Below are positions 21,452 through 30,975 of a stretch of DNA of 64,000 bases, one piece after another (position 1 is the stretch's first letter; the number at the start of each line of letters is the position of its first letter). The position numbers were made by a program, and so were the translations under genes. Source of the stretch: AC-32 sp049644305 (GTDB taxonomy: Bacteria; Actinomycetota; Thermoleophilia; Gaiellales; Gaiellaceae); the NCBI GenBank assembly GCA_049644305.1, contig JBARRQ010000111.1:5717-69716 (forward strand). Direction: 5' to 3'. The notes beneath the pieces are model-generated. The model ran no database searches. It had not been told where the DNA came from and worked only from the letters and a program-made list of their open reading frames with translations.

Positions 21452-22443
21452 GCGCGGATGCAGGCGGCTCGCTGCCCTGGGGCCACGGGCTCCAGCGCGG
21501 GATCGACCTGCCGGCACTCCGGGATCGCGATCGGACAGCGCGGGTGGAAGCGGCAGCCCTCGGGGATCCGCACGGCGTCAGGGGTCTCGCCGGAAAGGAT
21601 CTCGGGCCTGATCCGCTCGCGAGGGTCGCGACGCGGCACGACCGAGAGCAATGCCTTGGTATACGGGTGACGCGGGTCCCGCACGACGGCCTCGGCAGGG
21701 CCTTCCTCGACGATGCGGCCGAGGTACATGACGGCGATGCGGTCGGCGAAGCGGGCGGCCGTGGAGAGGTCGTGGGTGATCATGAGGATGCCGAGCCCGC
21801 CTTCCCGGAGGCGGTCGAGGAGAGCGAGCACGCCCGCACGTACGGAAACGTCGAGCATCGAGACGGGCTCGTCGGCGACGAGCAGGTCGGGACTGAGCAC
21901 GATGCTTGCCGCGATTGCGACCCGCTGGCGCTGACCGCCGGAGAGCTCGTGTGGATAGCGCTCCAGGAAGAGCTCGGGCGGCGTCAGCTCGACGCGCGTT
22001 AGCGCGTCTCTGACGAGCTCGAGCCTTTCTGCCCGCGAGCCGCCGGCCCGGTGGATGAGCAGCGGCTCCTCGACTGTTGCCCCCACGGACAACCGTGGGT
22101 CGAGCGACTCGTAAGGATCCTGGTAGATGATCTGCATGCGCCGCCGGAGAGGACGCAGAGCGCGGTGGGACAGCATCGTGATGTCCTGTCCGTCGAAGCT
22201 GACCCGCCCTCCGTCAGGCTCCAGCAGCCGCAGAACCGTCTGTCCGGTGGTCGTCTTCCCGCAGCCTGACTCGCCGACGAGCGCAAGCAGCTCGCCCCGC
22301 CGAAGCCCGAAGCTGACGCCGTCGACCGCGTGCACCCTCTGCTCCGGCCGGCGCCTGAGCGTGCCGAGAAGTCCCCGCGGGACGGGGTATTGGACGACGA
22401 GGTCCTCGATCTCGACGAGTGGCCCGGCACCGTTGGAAGTCAT
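21448..22443 (-). CDS. dppF: Peptide ABC transporter ATP-binding protein (DppF/OppF)
   Basis: The 331-residue ATPase has Walker A GESGCGKT, signature LSGGQRQR, Walker B LLVADEP and the Opp/Dpp-specific C-terminal cysteine region (CRFHPRCPIAIPECRQVDPAL) that may bind an iron-sulfur cluster. It powers uptake of oligopeptides together with the DppD-like ATPase. It is the last gene of a long minus-strand operon, separated from dppD by 97 bases that hold an inverted-repeat element. Confidence 0.92.
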   Translation of the reverse strand: MTSNGAGPLVEIEDLVVQYPVPRGLLGTLRRRPEQRVHAVDGVSFGLRRGELLALVGESGCGKTTTGQTVLRLLEPDGGRVSFDGQDITMLSHRALRPLRRRMQIIYQDPYESLDPRLSVGATVEEPLLIHRAGGSRAERLELVRDALTRVELTPPELFLERYPHELSGGQRQRVAIAASIVLSPDLLVADEPVSMLDVSVRAGVLALLDRLREGGLGILMITHDLSTAARFADRIAVMYLGRIVEEGPAEAVVRDPRHPYTKALLSVVPRRDPRERIRPEILSGETPDAVRIPEGCRFHPRCPIAIPECRQVDPALEPVAPGQRAACIRA

Positions 22444-22488
22444 GCGCGAACCTTCTGACGAACTTGGTATCGACCGGTCAGTTCAGAC

Positions 22489-22542
22489 GGCCGCGCGGGC
22501 AAAGCCCGCGCTGCCTGAGAGAGACACCGCAAGCGGCGTCTC
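22489..22542. repeat. Paired-hairpin intergenic repeat, copy 2
   Basis: Between dppD and dppF, a 12-bp stem with an AAA loop (core GCGCGGGC AAA GCCCGCGC, 22489-22515) is followed by GAGACACCGCAAGCGGCGTCTC-type pairing with an AA loop (22521-22542). The two-hairpin plan matches 16914-16965. It could act as a processing or attenuation signal that lowers dppF expression. Confidence 0.6.
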
Positions 22543-23515
22543 ATGCCGGGACCTCGGCGGCGACGTCGTTCAGGTGGCAGGCAGCGGCGCGCTTGCCCCC
22601 GAGATCCTTGAGGAGCGGCCGCTCGTCGGAACAGCGCGCGAAAGCTCGGTCACAGCGCGGCTGGAACGGGCAGCCGACGAGCGGGCGGTCGAGCCGCGGC
22701 GGTGCGCCGGGGATGGAGATCGGCGACTCGCCGCCGTAGAGATCGGGCGTCGCGGCGAAGAGCAGGCGCGTGTAGGGGTGGCGGGGGTCGTGGTAGAGGG
22801 CGTCGACCGAGCCCTCCTCGACGATCTCGCCCGCGTACATCACCGCCGCGCGGTCGCAAAGCTGCGCCACCACGGGCAGGTCATGAGTGACGAGCAGGAG
22901 CGCGAGCCCGAAGTCGCGGCAGAGGCCGTCGAGGAGCTCGAGGATCTGCGCCTGCACCATTACGTCGAGCGCCGTCGTCGGCTCGTCCGCGATCAGCACG
23001 CTCGGGTTGCAGGCGAGCGCCATCGCGATCGCCGCCCGCTGGCGCATGCCGCCCGAGAACTCGTGCGGAAAACGGTCGGCGCGGTGCGCGGGGATGCCGA
23101 CCGACTCGAGCAGCTCTCCGACACGGGCGCGCGCCTCGCGGCCCGAGCTGCGGCCGTGCAGCTCCAGCGCTTCGCTGATCTGCGACCCCACCGTCTTGAC
23201 CGGGTTGAGGGCATTCATGGCGCCCTGGAAGACGATCGCGAGGTCGACCCAGCGGTGCGGCCGGATCGTCTCCTCGCCGCCGGCGAGGATGTCGCTGCCG
23301 TTTAGGAGCACGCGGCCGGAGACGCTCGCACTCGGGGGGAGAAGCCCGAGCAGGCCGAGCACGGTCGTGGTCTTTCCGCAACCCGACTCGCCCACGAGAC
23401 CGAGGCGCTCGCCCGGGTCGAGCGAGAGGCTCACGCCCTGGACGGCGTGCAGCTCCTGGGCGCCGGGGAGATCGAACCAGACGTGCAGCTCCTCCAGCTC
23501 GAGCAGGGCGCTCAA
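22541..23515 (-). CDS. dppD: Peptide ABC transporter ATP-binding protein (DppD/OppD)
   Basis: A TTG start at 23515, overlapping the dppC stop in TTGA, gives 324 residues. Walker A GESGCGKT, signature FSGGMRQR, Walker B LIADEP and the C-terminal CPFQPRC motif are present. A much longer reading frame runs upstream but is antisense-like noise within the permease genes. It forms the heterodimeric motor with the DppF-like protein. Confidence 0.92.
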   Translation of the reverse strand: MSALLELEELHVWFDLPGAQELHAVQGVSLSLDPGERLGLVGESGCGKTTTVLGLLGLLPPSASVSGRVLLNGSDILAGGEETIRPHRWVDLAIVFQGAMNALNPVKTVGSQISEALELHGRSSGREARARVGELLESVGIPAHRADRFPHEFSGGMRQRAAIAMALACNPSVLIADEPTTALDVMVQAQILELLDGLCRDFGLALLLVTHDLPVVAQLCDRAAVMYAGEIVEEGSVDALYHDPRHPYTRLLFAATPDLYGGESPISIPGAPPRLDRPLVGCPFQPRCDRAFARCSDERPLLKDLGGKRAAACHLNDVAAEVPA

Positions 23516-24468
23516 AGCGACTCGGCGCTCCGGCCGACTAGAGGACGGAGCCTGAAGGTCCTGGCGGACAGGTGGGCCACGCGAAGGCGCGGGTTGAGCG
23601 CGTCCTCGAGCGCGCCGCCTATCAGGCTGCAGCTCAGGATGATCACCGCCACGAGCGCGCCGGGCGGCACGATCGCCCACCACGCGCCCGTCGAGATTGC
23701 CGCCCGCTGGAAGGCGTTCTCGATCACCTTGCCGAGCGAGATCCGGCTCGGGTCGCCGAGGCCGAGGAACGAGAGCGCCGTCTCGTCGAAGATCGCGACC
23801 GCGATCGTGAGGACCGTGTTGGCGATCAGCAGCGGGGCCACCTGCGGCAGCACGTGCCGGAAGACGATCCGCGTGTGGCCGGCGCCGAGGGCACGTGCGC
23901 GTTTGACGTAGACCCGCTCGCGCACGCTCTTCACCTGCGCCCGGATGACCCGCGCCGTGCTGGTCCAGAGGAGGATCCCGATCACGATCACGATGTGGAA
24001 GAGGCTCGGGCCCCAGATCGCCGCGACGACGATCATCAGGGGCACGTCCGGGATCACGAGGAAGTAGTCGGTGATCCGCATCAGGATCGTGTCGACCTTG
24101 CCGCCGAAATAGCCGGCCGCGACCCCGATCGTCCCGCCGATTACCATCGAGACGAGGGTCGCCGCGAACCCGACGACGAGCGAGATCCGCGCCCCCCACA
24201 TCAGTAGCGTGACCATGTCGATGCCGCCGTCGTCGAGGCCGAGAGGGTGGCTCCACGAGGGATGACCGAAGACCGGGCCGACCTGCTTGTGCAGGTCGTA
24301 GGGCGCGAGCACGGGCGCCAGCACGGCCGCGAAGACGACGAGGAGCAGGATCGCCGCGCCCACGGCGGCCGACGGTCTGCGCCTGATTGTCTCGAGGACG
24401 ATCCCGCGCCGCGACCGGACAGGCTCGGACTCGTCGAGCGCGGCCGGTTCCTGCAGGACAACGCTCAC
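23512..24468 (-). CDS. dppC: Peptide ABC transporter permease (DppC/OppC)
   Basis: A GTG at 24468, overlapping the dppB TGA (GTGA), gives 318 residues with about six membrane helices. The EAA loop that contacts the ATPase is visible (VKRARALGAGHTRIVFRHVLPQ). The N-terminal cytoplasmic segment before the first helix is typical of DppC. Confidence 0.92.
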   Translation of the reverse strand: MSVVLQEPAALDESEPVRSRRGIVLETIRRRPSAAVGAAILLLVVFAAVLAPVLAPYDLHKQVGPVFGHPSWSHPLGLDDGGIDMVTLLMWGARISLVVGFAATLVSMVIGGTIGVAAGYFGGKVDTILMRITDYFLVIPDVPLMIVVAAIWGPSLFHIVIVIGILLWTSTARVIRAQVKSVRERVYVKRARALGAGHTRIVFRHVLPQVAPLLIANTVLTIAVAIFDETALSFLGLGDPSRISLGKVIENAFQRAAISTGAWWAIVPPGALVAVIILSCSLIGGALEDALNPRLRVAHLSARTFRLRPLVGRSAESL

Positions 24469-25427
24469 GTTGTGATCCTCGGGTCGAGCTTGAAGTAGAG
24501 GAGGTCGGCGACGAGGTTGAAGAACACGACCGAGAACGTGAGCAGCAGGAACGATCCCTGGAGCATCGGGTAGTCCCGCTGCAGGACGGCGTCGTAGACG
24601 GCGCGCCCAAGGCCCGGCCAGGAGAAGACCGTCTCGACGAGGATCGCGCCCGCGACGATGTAACCGAGGGAGAGTGCGACCAGCGTCGCGATCGGGAGCA
24701 TCGCGTTCCGGAGCGCGTGCCGGCGCAGGACCGCGGACGGCTTGAGCCCCTTGGCACGGGCCGTGAGGATGTAGTCCTCGCCGAGCGTCTCGAGCATTGC
24801 CGAGCGTACGATCAGGGTGTACTCGCCGTAGAGCACGAGCCCGAGCGTCAGCGACGGCAGCGCGATGTGCTCTGCGAGATCCTTGAGGTGCGTCCAGAAC
24901 GACGGGTTGATGAGGAAGTCGTTCGTCATTCCGCCGGTCGGGAGCACGCCGGTGAACAGGATCACCAGCATCAGGCCGAGCCAGTGAGTCGGCATCGAGT
25001 AGAAGCCGAGTGCAGTCGTGACCGTCGCCCCCTCGAGTGCCGTGCCGCGCCGCCAGGCGGCGATAACGCCGGTCAAGGTCCCGAGGACGATCGAGAACAG
25101 CGTGCCGAGCAGCACCATCGGAGTCGTGTTCTTGAGCGCGACCCACACGTTGTGCGAGACGGGCTGCTGGTTCTCGAAGGAAATGCCGAGATTGCCGCGC
25201 GCGAGCTGTTTCAGGTAGATGACGTACTGGGCTCCTTTCGACTTGTCGAGCCCGAACTCGCGCTTCAGCTCCTGGTGCAGCTCCGGCGTCGCGTGCGGAA
25301 CGCGCGCCAGGTTCGAGACGGCGCTCCCCGGCGCCAGCCGGAAGAGCGCGAAGTTGAGCGTGATCGCGACGAAGACCGTGATCGCCGCGAAACCGATTCG
25401 CTTGATGACGTAGTCGGCGCCTCTCAT
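24465..25427 (-). CDS. dppB: Peptide ABC transporter permease (DppB/OppB)
   Basis: The 320-residue membrane protein matches DppB: an N-terminal helix, a periplasmic domain (FGLDKSKGAQYVIYLKQLARGNLG) and the EAA loop (LTARAKGLKPSAVLRRHALRNA). The ATG at 25427 is used. It lies 26 bases after the substrate-binding protein gene. Confidence 0.93.
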   Translation of the reverse strand: MRGADYVIKRIGFAAITVFVAITLNFALFRLAPGSAVSNLARVPHATPELHQELKREFGLDKSKGAQYVIYLKQLARGNLGISFENQQPVSHNVWVALKNTTPMVLLGTLFSIVLGTLTGVIAAWRRGTALEGATVTTALGFYSMPTHWLGLMLVILFTGVLPTGGMTNDFLINPSFWTHLKDLAEHIALPSLTLGLVLYGEYTLIVRSAMLETLGEDYILTARAKGLKPSAVLRRHALRNAMLPIATLVALSLGYIVAGAILVETVFSWPGLGRAVYDAVLQRDYPMLQGSFLLLTFSVVFFNLVADLLYFKLDPRITT

Positions 25428-25452
25428 GTCCTCGACGGCGCTCGCGCCGGCG

Positions 25453-27090
25453 CTACTTCTTGTGCAGGGTCGTCAGGCTCCGGATCGAGAGCTCGTTGAA
25501 CGGCCCCTGCGGCGTGTTCACGAACCCGTCCCACTTCGGGCTGACGGCAGCGACCGAGTCGTCGTTCGCCAGCCAGATGTACGGGCGCCGGTCGTACAGG
25601 TACTTCTGCATCTTCCAGACCAGCGCGCGGCGGGCATCCTGGTTCGGCGTCAGCTGCTGCTTGGAGTACATGGCGTCGTAGCGCTTGTCGCAGTAGCCGC
25701 TGTCGCTCCAGCCCCCGTACTGGGCGCAGGTGACGACTGAGAGCATGAAGTCGGGGTCGATCAGCGCCGTCCAGTCCCAGAGAGAGAGGTCGTAGTTGAG
25801 GTACTTGTTGTTCGGCGCGGAGATCTCGGCGAAGGCGGCCGTGTGGTCGAGCGCCTTCTGTTTCAGCTGCACGCCGATCTTGCGGAAATCCGGCTGCAGG
25901 ATCTGGAACGTCCGGTTCGCGCTCGAGACGCTCGTAGGCGTGATCACCTCGTACGACATCTTGTGCCCGTCGGCGACCCGAATTCCGTCCGAGCCGCGCT
26001 TGTATCCGAGCCCGTCGAGGATCTTGTTCGCAAGTCCGAGATCGAAGGTCTCCGGCTTGAGGTTCGGGTTCGACCAGTCGCCCGTCGGCGACGGGATGAT
26101 CGAGTAGGCGGGTTTCGCGGTTCCGAGGAAGACGACACGGATGATCTGCTGCCGGTCGACGGCGTGGTCGAACGCCTCCTTCACCTTCAGGTTCAGCAGC
26201 TCGCGGTGATGCAGCTTGTGCGGATTCGAGTTGATGATGAAGTCCGTCTGGTCGAGGCCGGGGAGGTCCGAGACGACGAAGCCGGCTTTCTTCAGCGTGT
26301 TGATCCCGGTCGCCGGTACCACGTTGACGGCGTCGATCTCGTGCGCCTTGAGCGCGGAGATCATCGCGTCGTCGTTGGAGAACATCCGCAGGCCGAAGGC
26401 GTCGATCTTCGGCTTCGCGCCCCAGTAGGAGTTGTTCCGCTGGAAGAGCGCGATCTCGTTCTTCTGGTATTTGACCAGCGTGAACGGGCCCGAGCCGACG
26501 ATCGGCGGGTTGTTCGCAAACGTCTTCAGGTCCGCGCCCTTGTGCCCGGTGTGCGCGCTCCAGATGTGCTTCGGCAGGATGAAGAACTGCTGGAACTGGC
26601 CGAGGACGTTTCCTGGAGGCCGCTTGTAGTGGACGACGAGGGTGGTCGGGTTCGGCGCGTCTGCGCGCGTGATGTGCGCGATGAGCCCGGCTTCGTTCGC
26701 CGCGCCCCCGCCCGCGTACTTGATGTCCGTGTTGATCGTCCAGGCGGCATCGGCGGCGGTCAGCGGCTTTCCGTCGTTCCACTTGGCGCCCTTGACGAGG
26801 TTGAACCTCCAGGTCTTGCCGCCGTCGCTCGACTTCCAGGTGCGTGCGAAGAACGGCACGAAATGCTTGTTCGTCGAGTCGTACTGGACGAGGATCGGAT
26901 AGATGTACTGGAAGGTGCTGTAAGAGTCCTGGTTGAAGGCGACGTAGGGATTGAGCGAGTCGATTCCCGAGCTCGTCCCCATCCGGAAGGTCCCTCCCGT
27001 CTTGCCTGAGCTTCCCGAGGAGCCGCCGCATCCGCCCAGCATGAGCGCGGAGGCGCCGACCACGAATGCCACGAGCAGCCGCTTCCTCAT
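25453..27090 (-). CDS. Peptide-binding lipoprotein (SBP family 5)
   Basis: The ATG at 27090 has a GGAGGGTG site and gives 545 residues; a 177-base in-frame extension upstream is not convincing. The signal peptide ends in lipobox LGGC with Cys21, then a Gly/Ser linker and a DppA/OppA-type fold with the conserved DGKPLTAADAAW segment. It would capture peptides outside the membrane and deliver them to DppBC. Specificity is not readable. Confidence 0.92.
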   Translation of the reverse strand: MRKRLLVAFVVGASALMLGGCGGSSGSSGKTGGTFRMGTSSGIDSLNPYVAFNQDSYSTFQYIYPILVQYDSTNKHFVPFFARTWKSSDGGKTWRFNLVKGAKWNDGKPLTAADAAWTINTDIKYAGGGAANEAGLIAHITRADAPNPTTLVVHYKRPPGNVLGQFQQFFILPKHIWSAHTGHKGADLKTFANNPPIVGSGPFTLVKYQKNEIALFQRNNSYWGAKPKIDAFGLRMFSNDDAMISALKAHEIDAVNVVPATGINTLKKAGFVVSDLPGLDQTDFIINSNPHKLHHRELLNLKVKEAFDHAVDRQQIIRVVFLGTAKPAYSIIPSPTGDWSNPNLKPETFDLGLANKILDGLGYKRGSDGIRVADGHKMSYEVITPTSVSSANRTFQILQPDFRKIGVQLKQKALDHTAAFAEISAPNNKYLNYDLSLWDWTALIDPDFMLSVVTCAQYGGWSDSGYCDKRYDAMYSKQQLTPNQDARRALVWKMQKYLYDRRPYIWLANDDSVAAVSPKWDGFVNTPQGPFNELSIRSLTTLHKK

Positions 27091-27106
27091 CTTCACCCTC
27101 CTCCTG

Positions 27107-28051
27107 TCAAGCCCCGAACGGCGATTCGTCGAGCGTGAGCGTACGCCGGTCGGCGTCGAGCGTATACCGAACGCCAAGCGGGATCGAGGCCAGGTGCTTG
27201 CCGTGGCCCAGCGGAAGCCGGTACAGAACCGGCACCCCGAGAGGCTCGAGATGCTCCTCGAGCACATCCTCGAGCGAGCGTGAGCGCGCCCAGTCGGACG
27301 CCGGGCGCAGGTCGCCCCAGTCGCAGTCCTTCATCTCACCGACGACGACTCCGGCTACCTCGGCGAGCTTCCCCGCGTGCCCGAGCTGGGTCAGCATGCC
27401 GTCGACGTGGTACGGCGGCGCCTTGTAGTCCTCGAAGAACAGGATCGCCCCCTTGACGTCGATCTCCCACGGTGTTCCCATCGTCTGCATGAGGAGCCAC
27501 AGGCAGCCGCCGACCAGCGGGGCCGTGACGACTCCTCCTCTGATCGCCCGCACGTAGGGGTCGTCAGGGTTGCGCGGGACGTCGCCGGCCGCTTGGCCGC
27601 GCAGGACCGCCAGCAGGCGCTCACGGGTGAAGTCGCTCGTCTCGGGGTCGCCGACGCCGACCAGGCCGTTGCCGTAGATCGTGGGCATCCCGGTCCGCTG
27701 GAGGACCGCGACGTGCAGCGCGGTGATGTCGGAGAAGCCGACGAACGGCTTCGGGTTGGCGGCGATTACGTCGAAGTCGACATAAGGGATCGTCTGGGCC
27801 GAGCCATAGCCGCCCTGAAGCGCCTGCACGACGGAGACCTCGGGGTCGGCGAAGAGCGTGTTCAGGTCGGCGGCGCGCTGCCGGGCGTCGCCCGCGACGT
27901 AGTCGTCGCGCGCGAGCGCGCCACCCGCCAGCTTGACCTTGTAGCCCTTCGACTCCCACCACTCGACGCCGCGCAGGACCTCGGAGCGCGCGTCGTAGGG
28001 GCTCGCCGGCGCGGCCACGCCGATCGTCCCTCCCGGAGACAGGGGTTTCAC
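27107..28051 (-). CDS. Muramoyltetrapeptide LD-carboxypeptidase family protein (S66)
   Basis: The GTG at 28051, inside GTGA with the upstream stop, gives 314 residues. The nucleophile region LQGGYGSAQTIPYVD and a C-terminal RLPLGHGKH His region fit peptidase family S66 (LdcA and MccF). LdcA removes the terminal D-Ala from murein tetrapeptides during recycling; MccF cleaves microcin C. Its place next to a peptide transporter suggests trimming of imported or cell-wall peptides in the cytoplasm. Confidence 0.87.
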   Translation of the reverse strand: MKPLSPGGTIGVAAPASPYDARSEVLRGVEWWESKGYKVKLAGGALARDDYVAGDARQRAADLNTLFADPEVSVVQALQGGYGSAQTIPYVDFDVIAANPKPFVGFSDITALHVAVLQRTGMPTIYGNGLVGVGDPETSDFTRERLLAVLRGQAAGDVPRNPDDPYVRAIRGGVVTAPLVGGCLWLLMQTMGTPWEIDVKGAILFFEDYKAPPYHVDGMLTQLGHAGKLAEVAGVVVGEMKDCDWGDLRPASDWARSRSLEDVLEEHLEPLGVPVLYRLPLGHGKHLASIPLGVRYTLDADRRTLTLDESPFGA

Positions 28052-29886
28052 CGCCGCTCGGCTCCTGGAAGATCGGCGGCTCTCGGCCTGGGAAGCGGGA
28101 AGACGCGGCCTGCGGCCGCTGCGGCCATCCGGTCGAGGCGCCGGTCCAGCTCGCGGCGTGAGCGCTCCAGCTTGGCGCGGAGGCTGCGCTCCAGCCACGG
28201 GCCGGGCGGGCGAGCTCCCGCTTCGCCGCGGAAGGAAGCGAGCTCGTCCCACAGGTCCGGTCCGTGGTCGGCGTCGCCCTGGACTCCCCAACAGGCCCGC
28301 GCGGCGGTGCGCCCGCGGCGGGCCAGCTCGAGCCGAAAAGCCTCGTGGCCGAGGTCGGCGCACAGCCAGTTGAGGCCGACGCGCGCAATCGTCGCGGCGG
28401 CTGCGCGCGGGTCGTCGAGCTGGGTCAGGGCCCTCTCCAGGAGCTCGACGTCGGCAGCCGTCTGCTCGTGCGGATAGCGCGGCGCATCGCCCGCGTCGAG
28501 CCCATGCAGGCCGCGACCGACGGCGGTGAAGCGCGACCGCCCTCCGGCACGCTCGAGGTCCGCGAGCGCGCGATCGAGTTTCGTGTGCCGCCTGCCGTTC
28601 AGAGCGCGGCGAAGGTGACGCGCCCGCGCCGCGAAGTCAAGCCGGTGTGAATCGAGGAAGAGCCGTCCGCAAAGCTCGGTCAGCCTGGCGAGGTAGCCGA
28701 AATCGACGCAGTCGCTCGTGTCGTACTGCGTGTGGTATTCGGTCCGGTCGAATTCAGTTGTGAAGGTGGAGACATTGAGGCCGGGAATCCCTGCAGCGAG
28801 GAACGGCCAGACCTCGGTCCACGTGTTGGGGGCTCCGAGGCGGTAGCCGTAAGGCAGGAGCCCGTCGCGGGCCGCGCGCCGACAGTGCCGTCGCGCCCAC
28901 GCCGCGAGCTCCGGAGGAGCGTCAACCGTGAACGGGTCCGGCCTGCCCGAGCCCTCGATGTTGAGGTAGAACGGCGACCCGGTAGTCCACTCCCGGTGCT
29001 CGGCGACGACCTGATACCAGGCGCCGTAGCACCAGTCGTAGGCCGACTCGGCGATCCCGTACTCCTCGGCAGTGTGGGAGACGAAGGCGATCGAGCGCTC
29101 GGGCCGGATTCCGGCCTCGGACATGGCGCGTGCGAGCTCGAGCGTCAGCGCCACACCGGTTGCGTCGTCGAACGCCGCGAGGAACCAGCCGTCGTGGTGG
29201 CCGGCGACGATCAGCGGCGCTCCGCGGCGCCGGCCCGGCAGGACGCCGACGACGTTCGCCGCCTCGGCGCCACGCGTGAGGGGAGCGCGTAGCACTGCTC
29301 GCACGCGCTCGCCGGCATGGCCTGCGAGCACCGCCCCGTCTTCTTGGCGAATCGTCAGGCACGGCGGGCCCTGTGCGTGCCAGATGCCGTCGAAGGTTCC
29401 GAGCGCGCCCGGCGCCTGGTAGTACGGCCCGCCGGCCGGCGAGTAGACGATCATCGCCTTCGCTCCGCGCAGGCCGAGCTCGAGGCCGAGGTGGTACGGC
29501 CAGAGGCGCGCCACCTGCCACTCGACGAGCGCGATCTTGCCGTGAACGTCGAGGCGGTCGAGCTGCCGCCGGCCGCCGCGCCCGACCGGGACGAGCTCGC
29601 TCGTGACGCCGCGGCCACCGGTCTCGGGGACGCCGCCGAATGAGGCGCACTCGAAGCGCGTTCCGTCGCCGAGCTCGACGTATGCCTCGCGAAGGCGCCA
29701 GCCGTCGACGGGGACAGGCTCCTCGGTGACGTCCTCGAGGCCGAGGCTGCGCATCTCGGAGGCGACGAACGCGGTCGCGGCGCGCTCCTCCGGAGTGCCG
29801 GCGACCCGGAAGCCAAGCGGATGCGAACGGAACGACTCGAGACGCTCGACGACGTGTCGCAGGTACTCCGGCGACACGTTGATCAC
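28048..29886 (-). CDS. M28 family zinc aminopeptidase with PA domain
   Basis: A GTG at 29886 overlapping the preceding stop gives 612 residues. A PA-like insert lies about residues 90-200, followed by the M28 core with metal-ligand motifs AGHHDGW, DDATG and HTAEEYG and a final His in TEYHTQYDT. The last 170 residues are helical and Arg-rich, in the position of the dimerisation region of glutamate-carboxypeptidase-like members. No signal peptide is visible, so it probably acts in the cytoplasm on imported peptides. Confidence 0.87.
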   Translation of the reverse strand: MINVSPEYLRHVVERLESFRSHPLGFRVAGTPEERAATAFVASEMRSLGLEDVTEEPVPVDGWRLREAYVELGDGTRFECASFGGVPETGGRGVTSELVPVGRGGRRQLDRLDVHGKIALVEWQVARLWPYHLGLELGLRGAKAMIVYSPAGGPYYQAPGALGTFDGIWHAQGPPCLTIRQEDGAVLAGHAGERVRAVLRAPLTRGAEAANVVGVLPGRRRGAPLIVAGHHDGWFLAAFDDATGVALTLELARAMSEAGIRPERSIAFVSHTAEEYGIAESAYDWCYGAWYQVVAEHREWTTGSPFYLNIEGSGRPDPFTVDAPPELAAWARRHCRRAARDGLLPYGYRLGAPNTWTEVWPFLAAGIPGLNVSTFTTEFDRTEYHTQYDTSDCVDFGYLARLTELCGRLFLDSHRLDFAARARHLRRALNGRRHTKLDRALADLERAGGRSRFTAVGRGLHGLDAGDAPRYPHEQTAADVELLERALTQLDDPRAAAATIARVGLNWLCADLGHEAFRLELARRGRTAARACWGVQGDADHGPDLWDELASFRGEAGARPPGPWLERSLRAKLERSRRELDRRLDRMAAAAAGRVFPLPRPRAADLPGAERR

Positions 29887-30935
29887 CGGCGCGCCTCCTC
29901 GAACCCGAGCAGCGTCTCGCGGACGAGCTCCCCGATCTCCGGGTGGTAGCCGCCCTCCTGCACGATCACGGTAGGCAGACCCAGCGCGCCCAGCAGCGCG
30001 CCCGTTTGCCGGAATCCGGCGGCGGTCACACGCAGCGGGCTCTCCGGATCCTCGGCTGCGGCGTCGACCCCGAGCGAGACGACGAGACCGGCGGGTCCGC
30101 GCGAGCGCGCCCAGGTTACGAGCTCCGAGACGGCTTCGAGCCATTCGGCGTCGCCTCCGCCGGGTGCAAGTGGCAGATTCCGGTTCGCACCGGTCCCGGT
30201 CTCGTCCGCATAGCCGAGGAAGTGTGGGAACCATCCCGCTCCGGGGTCGACGTGGAGGGAACCGACGAAGACGTCGTCCCGGTCGTAGAAGACCTGCTGC
30301 GTGCCGTTGCCGTGATGTGCGTCGACGTCCAGCACGGCGACCGTCCCTCCCAGGCCGTCGAGGAGGGCGACGGCTGCGCACGCAGCGTTGTTCAAGTAGC
30401 ACGAGCCTCCGTAGCCGGCCCGGCAAGCGTGATGCCCCGGCGGCCTCGTGCAGGCGTACGCCGCCGATGCCCCACGGAGCACGTAGTCGACGGCCGTGAG
30501 GGTGACGTCGACCGCCGCTCGGGCTGCCTCCCACGTTCCGGGCCCGACCAGCGTCATCGTGTCGTACGAGAAGTAGCCCGGCTTGGCCCAGACGGCGGTA
30601 GGCACGGCGAGGGCCGAGCCGAGAGCCTCATGCGCGAAGACGTAGGGGACGACGCGATCCTGCCCGGGGTCCGCAGGAAGGCCTGCCGACTCCCATTCGT
30701 CCCAGGCGGAGGCGAGGTAGTCGAGAAGCTCTTGGTCGTGCACGCCGAGCAGCGGCTCGTCGGCGTGGGGCTGAGCGTCGACGATCGGGGCTCCCGCTTC
30801 GGCAAGCGCAGCACGAATCCATTCGATGCGCTGCGGCGTCTCGGCGGCCGGTGTCCTGACCCCGACCCAGATCTCAGACTGCGGGTCGTGGAGCAGGCAG
30901 CGGTCGCTCCAGACGACGGGCATCGCGAGCTCCAC
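29883..30935 (-). CDS. Histone deacetylase / AcuC-like amidohydrolase
   Basis: The 350-residue protein has the arginase-deacetylase hallmarks: CTRPPGHHA (catalytic His pair), LDVDAHHGNGTQ (zinc Asp/His) and VQEGGYHPE. The second metal Asp region reads SLGVDAAAEDPESP. Bacterial members hydrolyse acetyl-lysine, acetylpolyamines or other N-acyl amides. Its lead place in a peptidase and peptide-uptake operon suggests deacylation of an imported compound. The start is GTG 30935; ATG 30923 is an alternative. pilC ends 40 bases upstream on the same strand, so read-through is possible. Confidence 0.88.
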   Translation of the reverse strand: MELAMPVVWSDRCLLHDPQSEIWVGVRTPAAETPQRIEWIRAALAEAGAPIVDAQPHADEPLLGVHDQELLDYLASAWDEWESAGLPADPGQDRVVPYVFAHEALGSALAVPTAVWAKPGYFSYDTMTLVGPGTWEAARAAVDVTLTAVDYVLRGASAAYACTRPPGHHACRAGYGGSCYLNNAACAAVALLDGLGGTVAVLDVDAHHGNGTQQVFYDRDDVFVGSLHVDPGAGWFPHFLGYADETGTGANRNLPLAPGGGDAEWLEAVSELVTWARSRGPAGLVVSLGVDAAAEDPESPLRVTAAGFRQTGALLGALGLPTVIVQEGGYHPEIGELVRETLLGFEEARR

Positions 30936-30975
30936 CGGCCGACTCTACAGCCGCTCGCGCGGCGGAACCGCTCGG

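Noticed and set aside
22541..24757. 738-codon frame extending the dppD frame upstream
   Set aside because: The upstream 400 codons are Arg/Pro-rich noise within dppB and dppC. The TTG at 23515 with a TTGA overlap fits better.
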